Part shown: positions 37,615 through 48,264 of the stretch, piece after piece | Layout of the letters: each line of letters starts with the position of its first letter | Numbering within the stretch: position 1 is the stretch's first letter | Assembly: GCA_029168955.1 (NCBI GenBank) | Contig: JAPDOI010000711.1 | Coordinates: forward strand, 62,001-126,000 | Direction of reading: 5' to 3' | DNA: 64,000 nucleotides | DNA from: Aplectana chamaeleonis | Taxonomy: Eukaryota; Nematoda; Chromadorea; Rhabditida; Cosmocercidae | Made by a program: the position numbers and the translations under genes | The notes under the pieces: model-generated | Seen by the model: the letters and a program-made list of their open reading frames with translations, nothing else | Told to the model about the DNA's origin: nothing | Databases searched by the model: none

Positions 37615-38144
37615 AAAATTCTTCCATTGCTACACGATGTACTATTCTCGAACCTGCCCGCACAGTTCACCAAGTGATAGTTAGCGCCTATGGAGGTAAG
37701 ATGCTCTTTTTATGTTTGCAGTCCATGTTCTGGTGTTTTTTTTGCACAAAGTCTGCAGGTGTGGGAGGGGGCTTTAATGTGCTTTGAAAAGGCAGAGTTA
37801 AAGGGCCTCAAATGCATTTATTCCGCTGATGCAAGACTGGTTGGGGGGGGGCACTCAAGATTCACCCATAGAAATGAAAAGATTCATCTATGAAAATGAA
37901 AATTTATTGGATAACTTTTCCGCGAAAGCTGTAATACAGTTTCATTTCAGGAGGGATACTCGGAGCTACTAATTTCCAAAGGACAGCGGCAAATTTCAGT
38001 GGAATCCTGATATGGTAAGTGCACTGCTACTACATTTACTATGTACCACTTAAACCTACAAAAATCTTTCTTTTCAGCGGCATGAAACCCCGAAAAGCAG
38101 CTAAGATGCAGGAACCGAAGAGCCGTGAACGGGAAGAAGCATGA
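37615..38144 (+). CDS. Candidate last three exons of an unidentified host gene
   Basis: Exon-like blocks at about 37615-37695, 37951-38014 and 38078-38144 have nematode-style acceptors (TTTTTTTCAG, TTCATTTCAG, TCTTTTCAG) and donors GTAAGAT and GTAAGTG. Their phases are compatible: joined they read VHQVIVSAYGG, ILGATNFQRTAANFSGIL, then CGMKPRKAAKMQEPKSREREEA and TGA. The C-terminus is highly charged. In the first block a TGA lies immediately after the acceptor (37612-37614), so the true upstream boundary is uncertain or the gene is decayed. I do not recognise the product. Confidence 0.4.
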
Positions 38145-38149
38145 AGCAA

Positions 38150-38459
38150 AGGTGTTATGTGGGTGACGTAATTGCTTGTTCATATGCTAAATTATTTTAT
38201 TCGCTTGTCCTGAAATATTTGCATCAAAAATATGAACTAATTCATTAATTGAGATGATGCGATATATATGAGAAATTTTTTTTAACTTGTCGGTTAATAT
38301 GATATATAGAGTTAGAATGTATATTTATCTTTGAAGGAAAACTAATAATTTAGGAATGTCCGCAATTTTACTTCATGCGAGGATTTATTGCTGATCAATT
38401 ATTGATATGGATGTGAGACGTTAAACCATGATTGTGAATATAATAATGATTGAACATCC
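38150..38459. other. AT-rich spacer, possible 3' UTR of the candidate exons
   Basis: No other feature seen. It ends at the CA that precedes element i copy A. Confidence 0.4.
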
Positions 38460-38689
38460 ACTCAGACGTTCGCTGTTGTCTACAGGACGTCGATCCGCCC
38501 ACAACGAGTCACCGCTGGCGAACAGGCAGCTCTACGCGGGGTCGTCCCAGTGTGCTGTTGAGCAGGGGGCGACGGGCTGTTAAACAGCCCATCGACCTGC
38601 AATCCCGCAAAGTGCCTTAAATCGACGCAGACCGAGTTGTTGTCCACAGGGCGTCAATTCGGGATGTCTACGGCTGCGCAGGTCGAAGA

Positions 38690-39003
38690 GCTGTTCTACA
38701 GAACATTCGCGGGAGGGGCGGTGGCAGCGTCCATCAATCGATGTATCACGAAGATCGTGCCGTCCAAGTTCTCATTTTCGGTTATGTGAGATTTGCAATT
38801 CGTTTTATTTTTTGATGATGCTCTAGACTTCTATGGTAATTCTTCTCTTTTTTTTAATTTTAAGAGATCTGTGATTCGTTTTTTATAACGTCTTCCCGTG
38901 GAAGGGGTGTTGGTAGCATGCCGAGAGATGCACCTCGCGGCGTTCCCCGTGATGGACCCGGAGGTTTCCGTGGTTTACGGAGCTTTCAGCAACTGCCTTC
39001 GTA
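38690..39003 (+). other. RGG-like coding remnant shared by both family i copies
   Basis: One frame reads VLQNIRGRGGGSVHQSMYHE and, after an apparent AT-rich intron (38788-38868), SRGRGVGSMPRDAPRGVPRD then GPGGFRGLRSFQQLPS and a stop. Copy B has the same text inverted (60540-60860) with a few substitutions. Gly/Arg-rich peptides occur in RNA-binding proteins. It may be a captured host exon pair or a remnant of the element's own protein. Splice signals are weak. Confidence 0.3.
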
Positions 39004-39282
39004 GGCAGATTTCGATTTTTTTCCATCCCTTTATGTGTGTCATTTGCGTCATTTTTAGTTGTTTGTCAGGAATCTCTGATTACTCGGGGGTGTCCATTTA
39101 CCCTGATTCCCATCCATGTTGTCAATACTCGAGGAAAGGTAAATGTAGCGAGATGAAAAAATTGTAGATTTAAAAAAAATAAGCGTAGTTAGCCGATATC
39201 ACCTTTTCTGGTTAACAAGGGTAGCCGTTTTAGCGTAGTCCGGGATCAGCGAAATGGAGTACCTTGCGAGCTTAAAAATTTG

Positions 39283-39849
39283 CCGCATTCAATGCGTGTC
39301 GAATATGTATCCAACTCGAGTGACCACTCCCGTTGAAAAAGTGTATTGCAGGGACACGTGCTCCAAAAAGCAGCGCGTGCTGCAAAATTTTACCGTAGGA
39401 GCACGTGTTGCAAAATTTAATCGCAGGAGCACGTGCTGCAAGCTAGTCCAGCGTTGTCGTAGCTGCACATCGGCACGCGACGCGCCCGGCACACCGACAT
39501 GCATCTCGGCCAGCTCGTCGAGCACTATCTGGGGCCGCGATTGGTTGGACGAGGTCTCCAGCGGCTGGGCAAGCAAAGCACCGCAAACTAGTGTAATTGA
39601 ACCATCGAGGCTGCCGGCATCTGTGTCCCGCCTCAAGAGTTTCTCGCATTCTTTCCATTTTTGGGAAATCCTTTTTTCATCGAGTTGAATGTGTATCATG
39701 CACGCATTCAAAGTTTTATTTGTCGGGCACGTGCTGTAATCTGAAACACTATGAGAGCACGTGCTCCCTAGCAGCACGTTCTCTGACTGTGCTCCTAACC
39801 GCCTTGTCTTCGGGTTGAATGCATATTCGGCGCGCATTGAATACGGCGA
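39283..39849. mobile_element. Inserted inverted-repeat element with GCACGTGCT iterations
   Basis: CCGCATTCAATGCGTGTCGA at the left mirrors the inverse of GCGCGCATTGAATACGGCG at the right, each followed inward by GAATATG. GCACGTGCT/GCACGTGTT/GCACGTTCT recurs about eight times in both flanks. It lies in a segment (39135-39960) absent from copy B. The centre (39450-39680) holds a minus-strand frame, LDEKRISQKWKECEKLLRRD then SLDGSITLVCGALLAQPLE, that looks like captured protein-coding sequence of unknown source. Confidence 0.55.
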
Positions 39850-39959
39850 TAATCTGGGAGGATGTTCTTGCTACTAGTAGCGAAAAATGTGAGTGACTCC
39901 GGTATAGACGTAGCCTGCCTAGACTCACTCTGAAAGAAGTTATGAGCGTTTTTATAGCT

Positions 39960-41090
39960 TCGCGGCAAGGTAGGGGTACCCACCATGGGGTTTTTGAGGT
40001 GTTTTTTTTTTAAATTTTTCTCCGGATACTGCGATAAACATGTACTGCTGAACACGAATCTGGGGTTCGCTTGTCGGAATTTATAGGTTTACTGTAGGTT
40101 ACGGTAGGTGACATGTTATTCAGGAGGCAGAACTTAATAGTTTGAAAACAGACAAATGGACATCGATTTCGTATTCAGCACCCCAAAAACCACCACATAG
40201 AAACTTTGAGACAAATCTGTGACATTGATCGAACTACCGTATACTATAGCTGTACAATTTCGAAAAAAATTTCGAACGACTGCAATTTGAAAAAAATTCG
40301 TTCGACGAAATTTCGAACGAACGAAAATTGAAAAAAAAATTGTTCGACGAAATTTTGAACGGAATTTGAAAAAATTACGTTCGAAGAATTTTCAAACGAA
40401 CGAAAAAAATATCGAAATTTTTTTCAAAAATGTCGTTCGTGCACAACTATACCGTATACCCAACGTAATCTATCGTAAGCTGTCAAAAATCCATAAACTG
40501 ACATCAGATTCGTGTTGAGCAGTCTAAATAAACCCCAAAAGAACGATTTGAGCCACATCTTTTGTCACATTCCAGAAATCGTCGAAAGTCGATTTTGCCG
40601 TCAAATTTTTCTGCCGGTGGGAAGCTTTGAACAAATTTAGTCGAACTTAGGAAAAACCACAGGTAAACCTCAGAATCGTGATCAGCACCACAAATCACCC
40701 CCAGGTTGAATTTTAAGTCAAATCTGGAAAAAAAATTCAACGCTTTCTGTACCCCGTAATTGATATAATTGAACGCTGAACCGAAAATCCATACAAGTCA
40801 AGGACGCCATCAGTCTGCACATAGCTCGGAGAATGCGCTTTCACCCAAGCTTTGCCTTGGGGGCTGTTTCGGGCCCTGAGCACGATTATGAGGTCTGTTT
40901 CCGGATTTTCATAAAATTAATGCGCTTTTTCGAGGGTACAATAGGTACAAAAATCAGAGAAAAAAACTGCTATAACGTTTTCCAGGGTGACTCTAGGCAG
41001 CTGCAAAGGGCATATTTGGACTCTACGTCCGAAACTGGCTCTAGAAAAGTACATTTCATTTGGAATGGTTTGTATAACTTATAGTAGTAC
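39960..41090 (+). repeat. Family D block within element i copy A
   Basis: Contains GCTGAACACGAATCTGGGGT (40030), CGTATTCAGCACCCC (40171), CGTGTTGAGCAGT (40512) and CGTGATCAGCACC (40678) at intervals of roughly 150-300 bp, with TACCGTAGGTTACGG-like text between. Inverse counterpart 59340-60440 in copy B. Confidence 0.65.
40248..40452. mobile_element. hAT-like MITE with TTCGAACGAA iterations, 8-bp TSD
   Basis: TATAGCTGTACAATTTCG and the inverse of CGTTCGTGCACAACTATA are short inverted ends. CCGTATAC flanks both (about 40239-40246 and 40453-40460). The body is a dense array of TTCGAACGAA/AAATTTCG motifs. The orthologous insertion is in copy B at about 60010-60180. Confidence 0.6.
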
Positions 41091-41139
41091 ATTTGGAAGC
41101 AGTAGAGTGTTGTCCGCATAAGGACATTATTACTAAAAT

Positions 41140-41285
41140 AATGTAACGTCGGTATAGATACTAATCAGACCTTGCGTTTACTCTCGAAGGTTGGCGCAAA
41201 CTCGGTGTCATATGCTATTACGTAGGTGCACCGAGTTTGCGCCAACCTCCAAAGAGGAACGAAAAGTCTCATTAGGATCCACGCC
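41140..41285. mobile_element. Palindromic MITE (GTTGGCGCAAAC family), copy 4
   Basis: TAACGTCGGTATAGATACTAAT at the left and ATTAGGATCCACGCC at the right surround the mirrored GGTTGGCGCAAACTCGGTG core. The same MITE in element i copy B (55434-59328) was the landing site of a LINE, so this is its empty-site control. Confidence 0.75.
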
Positions 41286-41410
41286 ATTGTTAGTTTTTCT
41301 CTAGAAAATTTGATTGAGAGGGTCCAAATTTTTCTGTTCCGCTTAGATTAGAACTGAAATAAGGAAAATCGGGCCTCATCAACAAGTTTCGAAAGAAGGC
41401 ATAGCGCCGT

Positions 41411-42064
41411 TTAAACGCAGCATACACGCCCACAAACGTGGTCGAGATAACAGCATAAATAGGACCGCACGGCCCCTACCATGTCGTCAAATACGTTTGA
41501 AGCGCCAAGAACCATCGAGGATGACTATATTTGACTGTGTTTGAGCAATCTTGCCTTCCACGCCTGTATTTTCCCACCCATTCGAGTACGAGACTGAGAA
41601 ATGAAACTTGAGAAAACATGTGATAAGTTAGAGTGATAGCATTACCAAATGGGAATGCACGAGAGAATCAACTTTATTCACCTGAAAATATCATGTATGT
41701 TCACCTATGTGATCCTCCATTTCAAAAAGTCAGCCAAAGTAGAGCGGCATTCTCAATAATGGACGAGAGTTAATCGGTATGCAGACATGTTACATTTAAG
41801 CAAGTCAAGCTATTTCTCTCGTGCGCTCCCATGAGATAGTGCTATCACTATCTTATCACATGTTTTCTCAAGTTTCATTTCTAATTCTCGTACTCTAACG
41901 GGTGGGAAATACAGACGTGGAAGGCAAGATTGCTCAAACTTTGTCACATATTGTCATCCTGGATGGTTTTTGGCGCTTCAAACGTCGTAGACGACACGGT
42001 AGGAGACGTCGGTCCTATTTATGCTGTTATCTACACCATGTTTGTGATTGTGTATGCTGCCCTT
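41411..42064. mobile_element. Foldback element with TTAA flanks, copy in element i A
   Basis: Arms of about 260 bp (41411-41680 and 41805-42064): GCAGCATACACGCCCACAAA mirrors TTTGTGATTGTGTATGCTGC, and AACTTGAGAAAACATGTGATAAG recurs inverted. TTAA is present at both junctions (GTTTAAACG, CCCTTAAGG), the target used by piggyBac-type elements. Copy B counterpart 54543-55314; an isolated end at 22192. Confidence 0.6.
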
Positions 42065-42345
42065 AAGGGGTGACGTCACAAAGCGGTTGATGCTTCACTG
42101 GGATGGTAATATCAGGTCTACAGGATGTTGATAGGATGTGAACGCGGAATCGGGGATGGAGACCCTCCTCCGATGGGATGTCTACAGCAAAAGCGTTCCC
42201 GCGGATAGGTTGTCTACGGCACCAAGGAGGGGTACGACGGGCAGTTTTCGAGGGGCGATCCATGCCCCTTTTGGATGTCTACAGGGAGCATTGCGTGAGG
42301 TGACATCTCATTCGTGTCCTGTGGACAACAGCGAACGTCTGAGCA

Positions 42346-43290
42346 CGTGACGTCAAATGTTGATGTGAATATATTGATTGCCGCAATAATAAAGGGATTT
42401 TGACTAACTGTGAATCATGAATCCGAGACAGGAAGATTGGATTCGATGGAGCATGAGAATTTAATCATCGGGGCGGGAACTAGTGGTAAGCAATCACGAA
42501 GGAGTGCTCGCCAACCGCTACCATTTCACCGGAGACCGGAGGGAGGCGAACGGATGGGTGTGATTTGGCGAGCGCGCCGCCGAATTAGTGGTGGCGGGCG
42601 GCGAGCCCCAACCTTCTGAGTTGGTCATGCAGGGAAAATTCGAAACAGAGGAAAACATGTTCGCTCGGGCAATTCGCACTACACGTTGAAGGCCAGAATC
42701 AAACCCGTGCCACATACGGAGCACAATTTCATGGTGACTTCACTGCAGGCACCACTGAGTAAGTACTCACATCATCGCGCACTTCGCGGGGTGGCAGTAA
42801 GTTGAGTTCCCCAGTCTATCGATTAGGCTTGAATGGGACAACCACCACTGGGTTTGAAAAATTTTGGAGAAGGGTTTAGCACTCGCCCAGGGTGTGACAG
42901 AGGTGGATCCCGGAGATTGTGATACAAGGAATCAATAATTTAAGCGATGATACCGCGAAGATGTTTTGCCCGGCCCCTCGCCCTTTTGCTTGGATGTCCG
43001 GGCGTCGTGCCCATTATGAGTCATGGGGCTGGGGCGGGGACCTGTAGGGCGCCAGGCGCGGAGGGGGGCCCCGCCTCGCTGAGTGGTGGGTACGGGGGCG
43101 CTCTGAGTGAACTCACTCGCACTGGAACCATACATACTCTGGCATTCAGAGCGGGGTAGCCGCGCAAAATTTGGGTGCATTCGGTGCATTGACCCCTGCG
43201 CGCGCATACCCCCGACGGGATTTGTGGGCGGAGTTCATTTCGGAGGATCCGCGGGACCAAAACGCGCGTCGCTTGGCTGGAATCCAATTG
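42346..43290. other. GC-variable region, no supported gene
   Basis: Short frames on both strands (for example 42410-42619) lack recognisable motifs. Region 42940-43250 is GC-rich with CGCGCGCATACCCCC-like text. Confidence 0.35.
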
Positions 43291-43309
43291 AACGTACTCT
43301 TCGACTTTG

Positions 43310-43965
43310 CAGTGAATATTGTACTTCCTTTCATTCTTACCTTCATTTTCTCCACTTCGCCTATCGTGTTTTCCGTTTTGTGCTCAATGGAGTTTCCGAA
43401 ACACCATTTCAGAAATTCCTCTGGTGTGATCTTCATACATATCTATATGTATATACTTACACAGGTTAGTTATTCTTCGTCGCTCTTTTTATGGAACTGT
43501 TAGTTCCGTATGCGGATGTAAAATGAGGTTCTCTTTGCCTTAGAGTGAATTTCAAAGTTAGAAGTCGTTAGCAAGTTTTCCACTCTGGGTTGAAGAAAAT
43601 AGGTGATGCTGTCGATCTTAGCAGCGAAGCTAATGTTGGACATAAACCGCTTCACTTTATCTTACTTTCACGTTCTCCAAAGGTCGTTTGTTGACCTTCA
43701 ACTTGTGCATCGAGTAGCTGTATTACCTGTTAATTATCCTACACATTTGCCAATGGGAAGGAAGGCTATTTGGCAAGGGGGACCACTTATCGCTAGATTT
43801 GCCCCAGAAACAAGAGGGTCATGGAACAGAGGCCGGCACCGCAACCTACCATTTGATGCATCTTCAAGTAAAAGAAGGTGTTTGAATCGGAAAGTTTCTT
43901 TCTTGAATGATGAAGAAAAGCGGAAGCGCAACATTGACTTTCCCGCATAATTTCTCAAATAAATC
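43310..43965 (+). other. Possible exon sequence of an unidentified gene
   Basis: The frame 43603-43950 ends in a protein-like basic stretch (RFAPETRGSWNRGRHRNLPF, then RKVSFLNDEEKRKRNIDFPA) and is followed 10 bases after its TAA by an AATAAA (43962). An upstream segment 43388-43460 ends at ACACAGGTTAGTT, a possible donor. The exon-intron structure cannot be fixed by eye and I do not recognise the product. Confidence 0.35.
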
Positions 43966-44006
43966 CCCTTTTCGAAAATACTATTGTGCAGATACTTGTT
44001 TTCCAG

Positions 44007-44490
44007 GAAGCAGCGAGAAGGGCCCGACTGGATCTTGCCACAATGATCAGAAAGTTTGCTGAATTGCTCTAAATGTGAGTATAAACTCTTAGTACAGGAT
44101 TGTCAGCCTTCGATACTCGGTTACGAACAGGTATCTATCTTACAGAGTCGAGCCAAAAGCTTTGTTTGAACGTTTGGACAGTGAAGGCGACTACATCACT
44201 CATGTCGAATGCACGGTGAGCTTGTATGGATTTCTTCACCAATTCATTGACTGTTTTTTTCCTGAATTCTGAAACTTCGTCGTTCTAGGCAAGATGTGCG
44301 CTTGTAAACGTACGAGGTGAGGAATAGACCATTCGGCTGGATCCTTTCAGATGTAAGATCAATTTTTGTTCCGCGATTCCGTTCTCCAAAGAATTTGGTT
44401 TAATTCTAATGCTTACCCTCTTTCCAGCGAAGAGCCAAAATGCCCCGTTTGGGTGACGGTGAGAAGCATGTGAACGAGGAAGGACTGTAG
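44007..44490 (+). pseudogene. Exon-like blocks of a probably decayed gene
   Basis: Four blocks with splice-like borders: 44007-44074 (TTTTCCAG / GTGAGT), 44146-44215 (CTTACAG / GTGAGC), 44289-44316 (GTTCTAG / GTGAGG) and 44428-44490 (TTTCCAG / TAG). Translation: EAARRARLDLATMIRKFAEL, VEPKALFERLDSEGDYITHV, ARCALVNVR and RRAKMPRLGDGEKHVNEEGL. Blocks one and two are phase-compatible, but a TAA closes the first, and the third-to-fourth junction is out of phase by one base. That suggests a pseudogene or a missed exon. Product unknown. Confidence 0.4.
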
Positions 44491-44539
44491 ACACAGATTT
44501 GGGGACAGCGACGATTTTTCCCTTGTAATTCATTTAATA

Positions 44540-44935
44540 CGTGATTTTTTTTTTGATTTCTTATTTCATTTCTTGATTGTGCCTTCTAAATATTTGCGAT
44601 TGTGAATGCATTCTACGTGTCGGTAATTGCGTCTCAGGCTATAAATTAGTACGTGGTTTGCATCGATTTGCTGAGAATATCCAATATTGCGAAATTTCTC
44701 TTTGAATTCTTATGGGGTTTTGTACAAGATGTCGTTGTTCTTGGAGTTTCTCCGTTGTGTACATGAGCAGTACCTTTGTAGATGACAGTGGATATATAAG
44801 TATTTAAATGGATATATTATAGATTATAGTGACTGTACAAATATTTTTGTGACTGTTTCCTGCCTTTTCCAAGTATTTTGTGTCTTGTCCTCACTACTGC
44901 ACCATGCTGCTTTGCCTATTTCATTTAAGCCTAAT
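44540..44935. other. AT-rich spacer
   Basis: No feature supported. Confidence 0.4.
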
Positions 44936-45145
44936 GTAACAGTATATATATATGTATATGTTTATTACGCTTACATAAGGCAAATACGTGATAATAATAA
45001 GAAGAGATGCACAGAAAAACTAACAAGACCGGGAGAAAGAAAAAGCAGACAGCAAACTTGAGCAAAAATACTCCTATTCTTCATACACCCTACCAATCAA
45101 ACAAACGAAGATCTATCTCTAGAAAAGAAGAAACAATCGAAAATG

Positions 45146-46512
45146 CTATGTTTCGTAGCTAAGAACTATTTGGGATACCCGTCGCCTAAACTGGCCCAAG
45201 GAAGCAGCGCCGGTGACTCTTCTAGCGATTTTCAGGTATGCGCTACCCACCCTATGTGGAAAAGACCTAACCCTAACACTGGTAATTGGCCGACCGAGAA
45301 ATAATTTCATTATTTCACCTCTAGCTCTCGATGTGACTAGTTTGAAATAGGGTGCAAGCCTGAAAATACTGCTGTTTTCCAGAAGTTTGCGGACCATGCA
45401 AAGGTCAAATACTCTGCGCCGAGATTCCAGCGTTGGCAACCCAAAATATTTGCTCCTTAAGTGGGCCCTGGGTATCTTGGAATTCAGGAAACCACCGATG
45501 CGAATCAACAGTTTGCGAGTGAAACTATTCTGGACCTTTTCGAGCGCGCCAATATCCTTTTTCTTGTGCGGAGCGAATACTGATGTTCCAGATTCCACAA
45601 TGGGTCGTATATAAGTCTTATGTGCTCGGAGCAGAACCTGTTTGTTTCTAGTGGAGATACCCTTATAAATCTGAAAAATCCGCCTGTGAGCCGATTGGCA
45701 TTTGATTTTGACATGCTCAGAAAAATCCAACTTCCTATCGTAGTGAAAACCGAGGTCTCGAACCGAGTCTACCGCTCGCAGCGCAACACCAGCACATGTA
45801 TATGAATGGGCCGTCGATTCCGGACTCAAATGAATCCGCATAAATACGGTTTTTTGCGGAGCCAGTGGCAGCTGCCATTCTCTCGCCCAGTCAACTATCA
45901 GGTCAATCCCCTCCTGCAGCACTTGGGTATCTAATGGATCACAAATGACTTTGTAGAGCTTTATATCGTCCGCATAAAATTTTATTGTAACACTTTTGTC
46001 ATGAAAAATGATACGAATGTCAGCTGTAAAAATACTAAACAATATTGGTGATAGTACACCCCCTTGTGGGACCCCGCTCGCTATGTTTCTCATCTTGGAA
46101 TAACAATCCCCGACCCTCACCTGAAACGTTCTATCAGACAAGAATTGGGCGAGCCATTCTATCAAAATCGGATGAAATCCCAGATCCCGTAGTTTTGATA
46201 GCAGTTTCAAATGTGAGACACGATCAAATGCCTTTGCAAAGTCAAAGTAAATGACATCACAACTGCATTTATTGTCAAGGGCCTCCGTCCAATCGTTTAT
46301 GCATTCCAAAAGGTTCGTTTCTACCGATCTTCCAGGTACAAAACCATGTTGGCTCCTGGGAATGATGTTATTCGAAAACAGATGTAGGACGATGTGCTCA
46401 ATTAGGACCTTATCGAACAGTCTGCAGAAGAGTGAGGTTATGCTAACTGGTCTATAACTTCCTGGATCAGTGGCCGGCTCTTTCTTTAAAATTGGTGTTA
46501 CAGAAGAGTGCT
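45146..46512 (-). CDS. LINE reverse transcriptase, N-terminally deleted
   Basis: Open on the minus strand from about 46512: SVTPILKKEPATDPGSYRPV, SRSQHGFVPGRSV-like motif, FDFAKAFDRVSHLKLLSKL, SGVPQGGVLSPILFSIF and IKFYADDIKLYKV (the F/YADD box). Thumb: VRDLGFHYDRKLDFSEH and KTYIRPIVESGTSVF. It ends at 45146. The palm and thumb are complete, but the protein is joined to the APE fragment by a deletion, so no functional ORF2 is made. Jockey/CR1-like by motif spacing. Confidence 0.85.
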
Positions 46513-47239
46513 TCCTGCGGATTGGAACTTCACCATAGATAAGAGGCGATAGACCGGTGGAGAGCCCGTTTCACAACATTGAATATCAAATGAAATGCTA
46601 TTATGATCGCTTAACCCCACCGGAGGCAAAATTTCCAGGTTTTTCAGTAGAGTTTCATGGGTGCAGAACACTAGATCCAGAACATTATGACCTCTAGTAG
46701 GCTCATGAACAAATTGGAACAGGTCGTAACAGTAAACTAGCTCCTCCAAACAGGATAGATTTGTTGCCACCACATCCCCTTCACTCCTTCGAGCGAAGTC
46801 CGGCAAATTAAAGTCCCCCACGATGATCGTGTGGAGTTCACACGCTACCAAATCACTCAAAACGTAGACTGGCATTTCGGTTCCGGCAGAATCACATGAC
46901 GGGGCCCTGTAAGCAACCACGACCTTAAAGCTCGAACTTTCATGGTAAAGGTCGGCAAAAAGTATCTCATAAGCATGTTCCACCGACTCAGAGAAAACCA
47001 CAGATATTGAGAGCCTTCGATGCACCAACAACATCACCCCCGCCGCCTGACTTCCTAGCGCGATCACACCTCTTGAATTCATAGTCTAGAGAGAAATTTC
47101 CCAATAAGGACGAAACAGAATGACTAGGCTTGAGCCATGTTTCAGTGAAGGCATAAATATCATAATTATTGGAAAGAATCAGGTCAATATGTTCCTTATT
47201 TTTTGAGACAGATCTTACATTTGCATATAAACATTTCAA
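46498..47239 (-). pseudogene. LINE AP-endonuclease, frameshifted
   Basis: On the minus strand: MKCLYANVRSVSKNKEHIDL, AFTETWLKP (metal-binding Glu), RCDRARKSGGG. A frameshift near 47040 leads into VMLLVHRRLSISVVF, TIIVGDFNLPDFAR (Asp/Asn) and VGLSDHNSISFDI (Asp-His). Catalytic residues are all present. It terminates at 46498 by passing out of frame at the deletion junction. Confidence 0.8.
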
Positions 47240-47440
47240 AACACTACAATGATACCGGAGAGGATGAATCAGTTTCCCTGATCCGCAGGCGTTGACTCAT
47301 CGTGGTTCGATGAGGGGGCCGCAGAAGGGGTTATCCCAGAGGCAGAATCGGCCGGTCCACCCTCACCCCTAGAAGGCGAGACTGGCTCGACAATACCTCC
47401 AGGGCCAGCCCTCATACGCCTCCGATATTCCTCCCTTCTT

Positions 47441-48100
47441 TTAAACCGTTCTTCCTTCGTTAGGGATTCCGAGGTAGAGCCCCTTAACGGGGAAGAATTT
47501 CAGACGGGAGGGATTTCTCAACGCCTGCTTCTGATAAGAAGAACATGGCATGATAATCTTCAAAAGTCGATTTTTGCCTTGAGACGGCGAGCCTAAGCGA
47601 TAAACAGATACCGGAGAGCAATCTACATTTAAATGAGAAAGAACATCCATCACAAAATTGGCATCATGACTCGATCTTTGCCGTACAGGAAGATACTTCG
47701 GCTCAGGAACACCACTAAGAACCAGGGAGCGAGCGCGCTCCTTCTCACTCTCACTATCACGAGTGGTAACAAGAGGCGATGAGACTTGAGAAGACGATGG
47801 TAATGCAATGGAATACGTCTGAGAAGGTATACTATTTCCATTCACAAGCTCAGGATTAACAGACTGACTTTGGAGAGAACTTCTCAACATGGTGTTTTCC
47901 TTGTTGAGGTTGTCCAGCCTGTCCAGAAGTTCGGCGTTCAGACGTAAAGCGGCATCCGTGTGACGTCGCCCCTCCAGCAGGAGCGCCAGAATGGCCCGAG
48001 CGTAGTGCGGCACTGCATCATCTTCCATAAGTTCTTTGACGGCCCGCTCGACGTCCGAACCATTAGCTACGTTCAAAAGGTCGTCCTTGCCCATTGCCAT
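47441..48100 (-). CDS. LINE ORF1 protein (coiled coil plus RNA-binding-like domain)
   Basis: The first ATG on the minus strand is at 48100 (MAMGKDDLLNVANGSDVERA). A heptad-like stretch LRLNAELLDRLDNLNKENTML suggests a coiled coil for trimerisation, followed by Ser-rich sequence and a domain starting RARSLVLSGVPEPKYLPVRQ. That domain matches the VVIMGMVEE/VYRMGS layout of the ORF1 at 55508. It probably coats the LINE RNA. An apparent 4-base duplication near 47455 puts the C-terminal tail (RREEYRRRMRAGPGG) out of frame. Confidence 0.7.
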   Translation of the reverse strand: MAMGKDDLLNVANGSDVERAVKELMEDDAVPHYARAILALLLEGRRHTDAALRLNAELLDRLDNLNKENTMLRSSLQSQSVNPELVNGNSIPSQTYSIALPSSSQVSSPLVTTRDSESEKERARSLVLSGVPEPKYLPVRQRSSHDANFVMDVLSHLNVDCSPVSVYRLGSPSQGKNRLLKIIMPCSSYQKQALRNPSRLKFFPVKGLYLGIPNEGRTV

Positions 48101-48264
48101 TTGAGACTGACCAACCACACACACACCAGATACCTCGTATTCGTGTTCAGAAGCTCGAACTTTGTCCAGGTAATGGCTTGGGGAGAAAAACACGTATCTG
48201 GGGCCCTCGTTTGTTGTCTTTCTCAAGATTGTGACAGGTTGCGGTAGCGACCAAATTGACAGTA

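Larger units (their letters stand above)
38461..42343. mobile_element. CTCAG-terminal element, family i, copy A (3.9 kb)
   Basis: Ends CTCAGACGTTCGCTGTTGTC and, inversely, GACAACAGCGAACGTCTGAG, flanked by CA at 38459-38460 and 42344-42345. Near each end the motif TGTCTACAGG/TGTCTACGG/TGTCCACAGG recurs (38479, 38645, 38666 and 42118, 42180, 42210, 42270, 42318). Copy B (54267-61100) is the same element in inverse orientation. Inside are an RGG-like coding remnant, a CACGTG-rich inserted element, family D modules, a palindromic MITE and a TTAA-flanked foldback element. No transposase is recognised. Confidence 0.75.
44938..48260 (-). mobile_element. ORF1/ORF2 LINE, minus strand, with internal deletion
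   Basis: Order on the minus strand: ORF1 (48100-47441), AP-endonuclease (47239-46498), reverse transcriptase (46512-45146), a 200-bp 3' UTR with AATAAA, and a TATA-rich end near 44940. The segment between the APE and the RT fingers, usually 250-300 residues, is missing. It shares RT C-terminal sequence with the fragment at 1-902. 5' limit uncertain. Confidence 0.8.

Noticed and set aside
38461..42343. Assigning the CTCAG elements to CACTA/EnSpm because of CACTCAG at copy A
   Set aside because: The other copies are flanked by TA rather than CA, and the right ends do not read GTG; the C-A belongs to the target.
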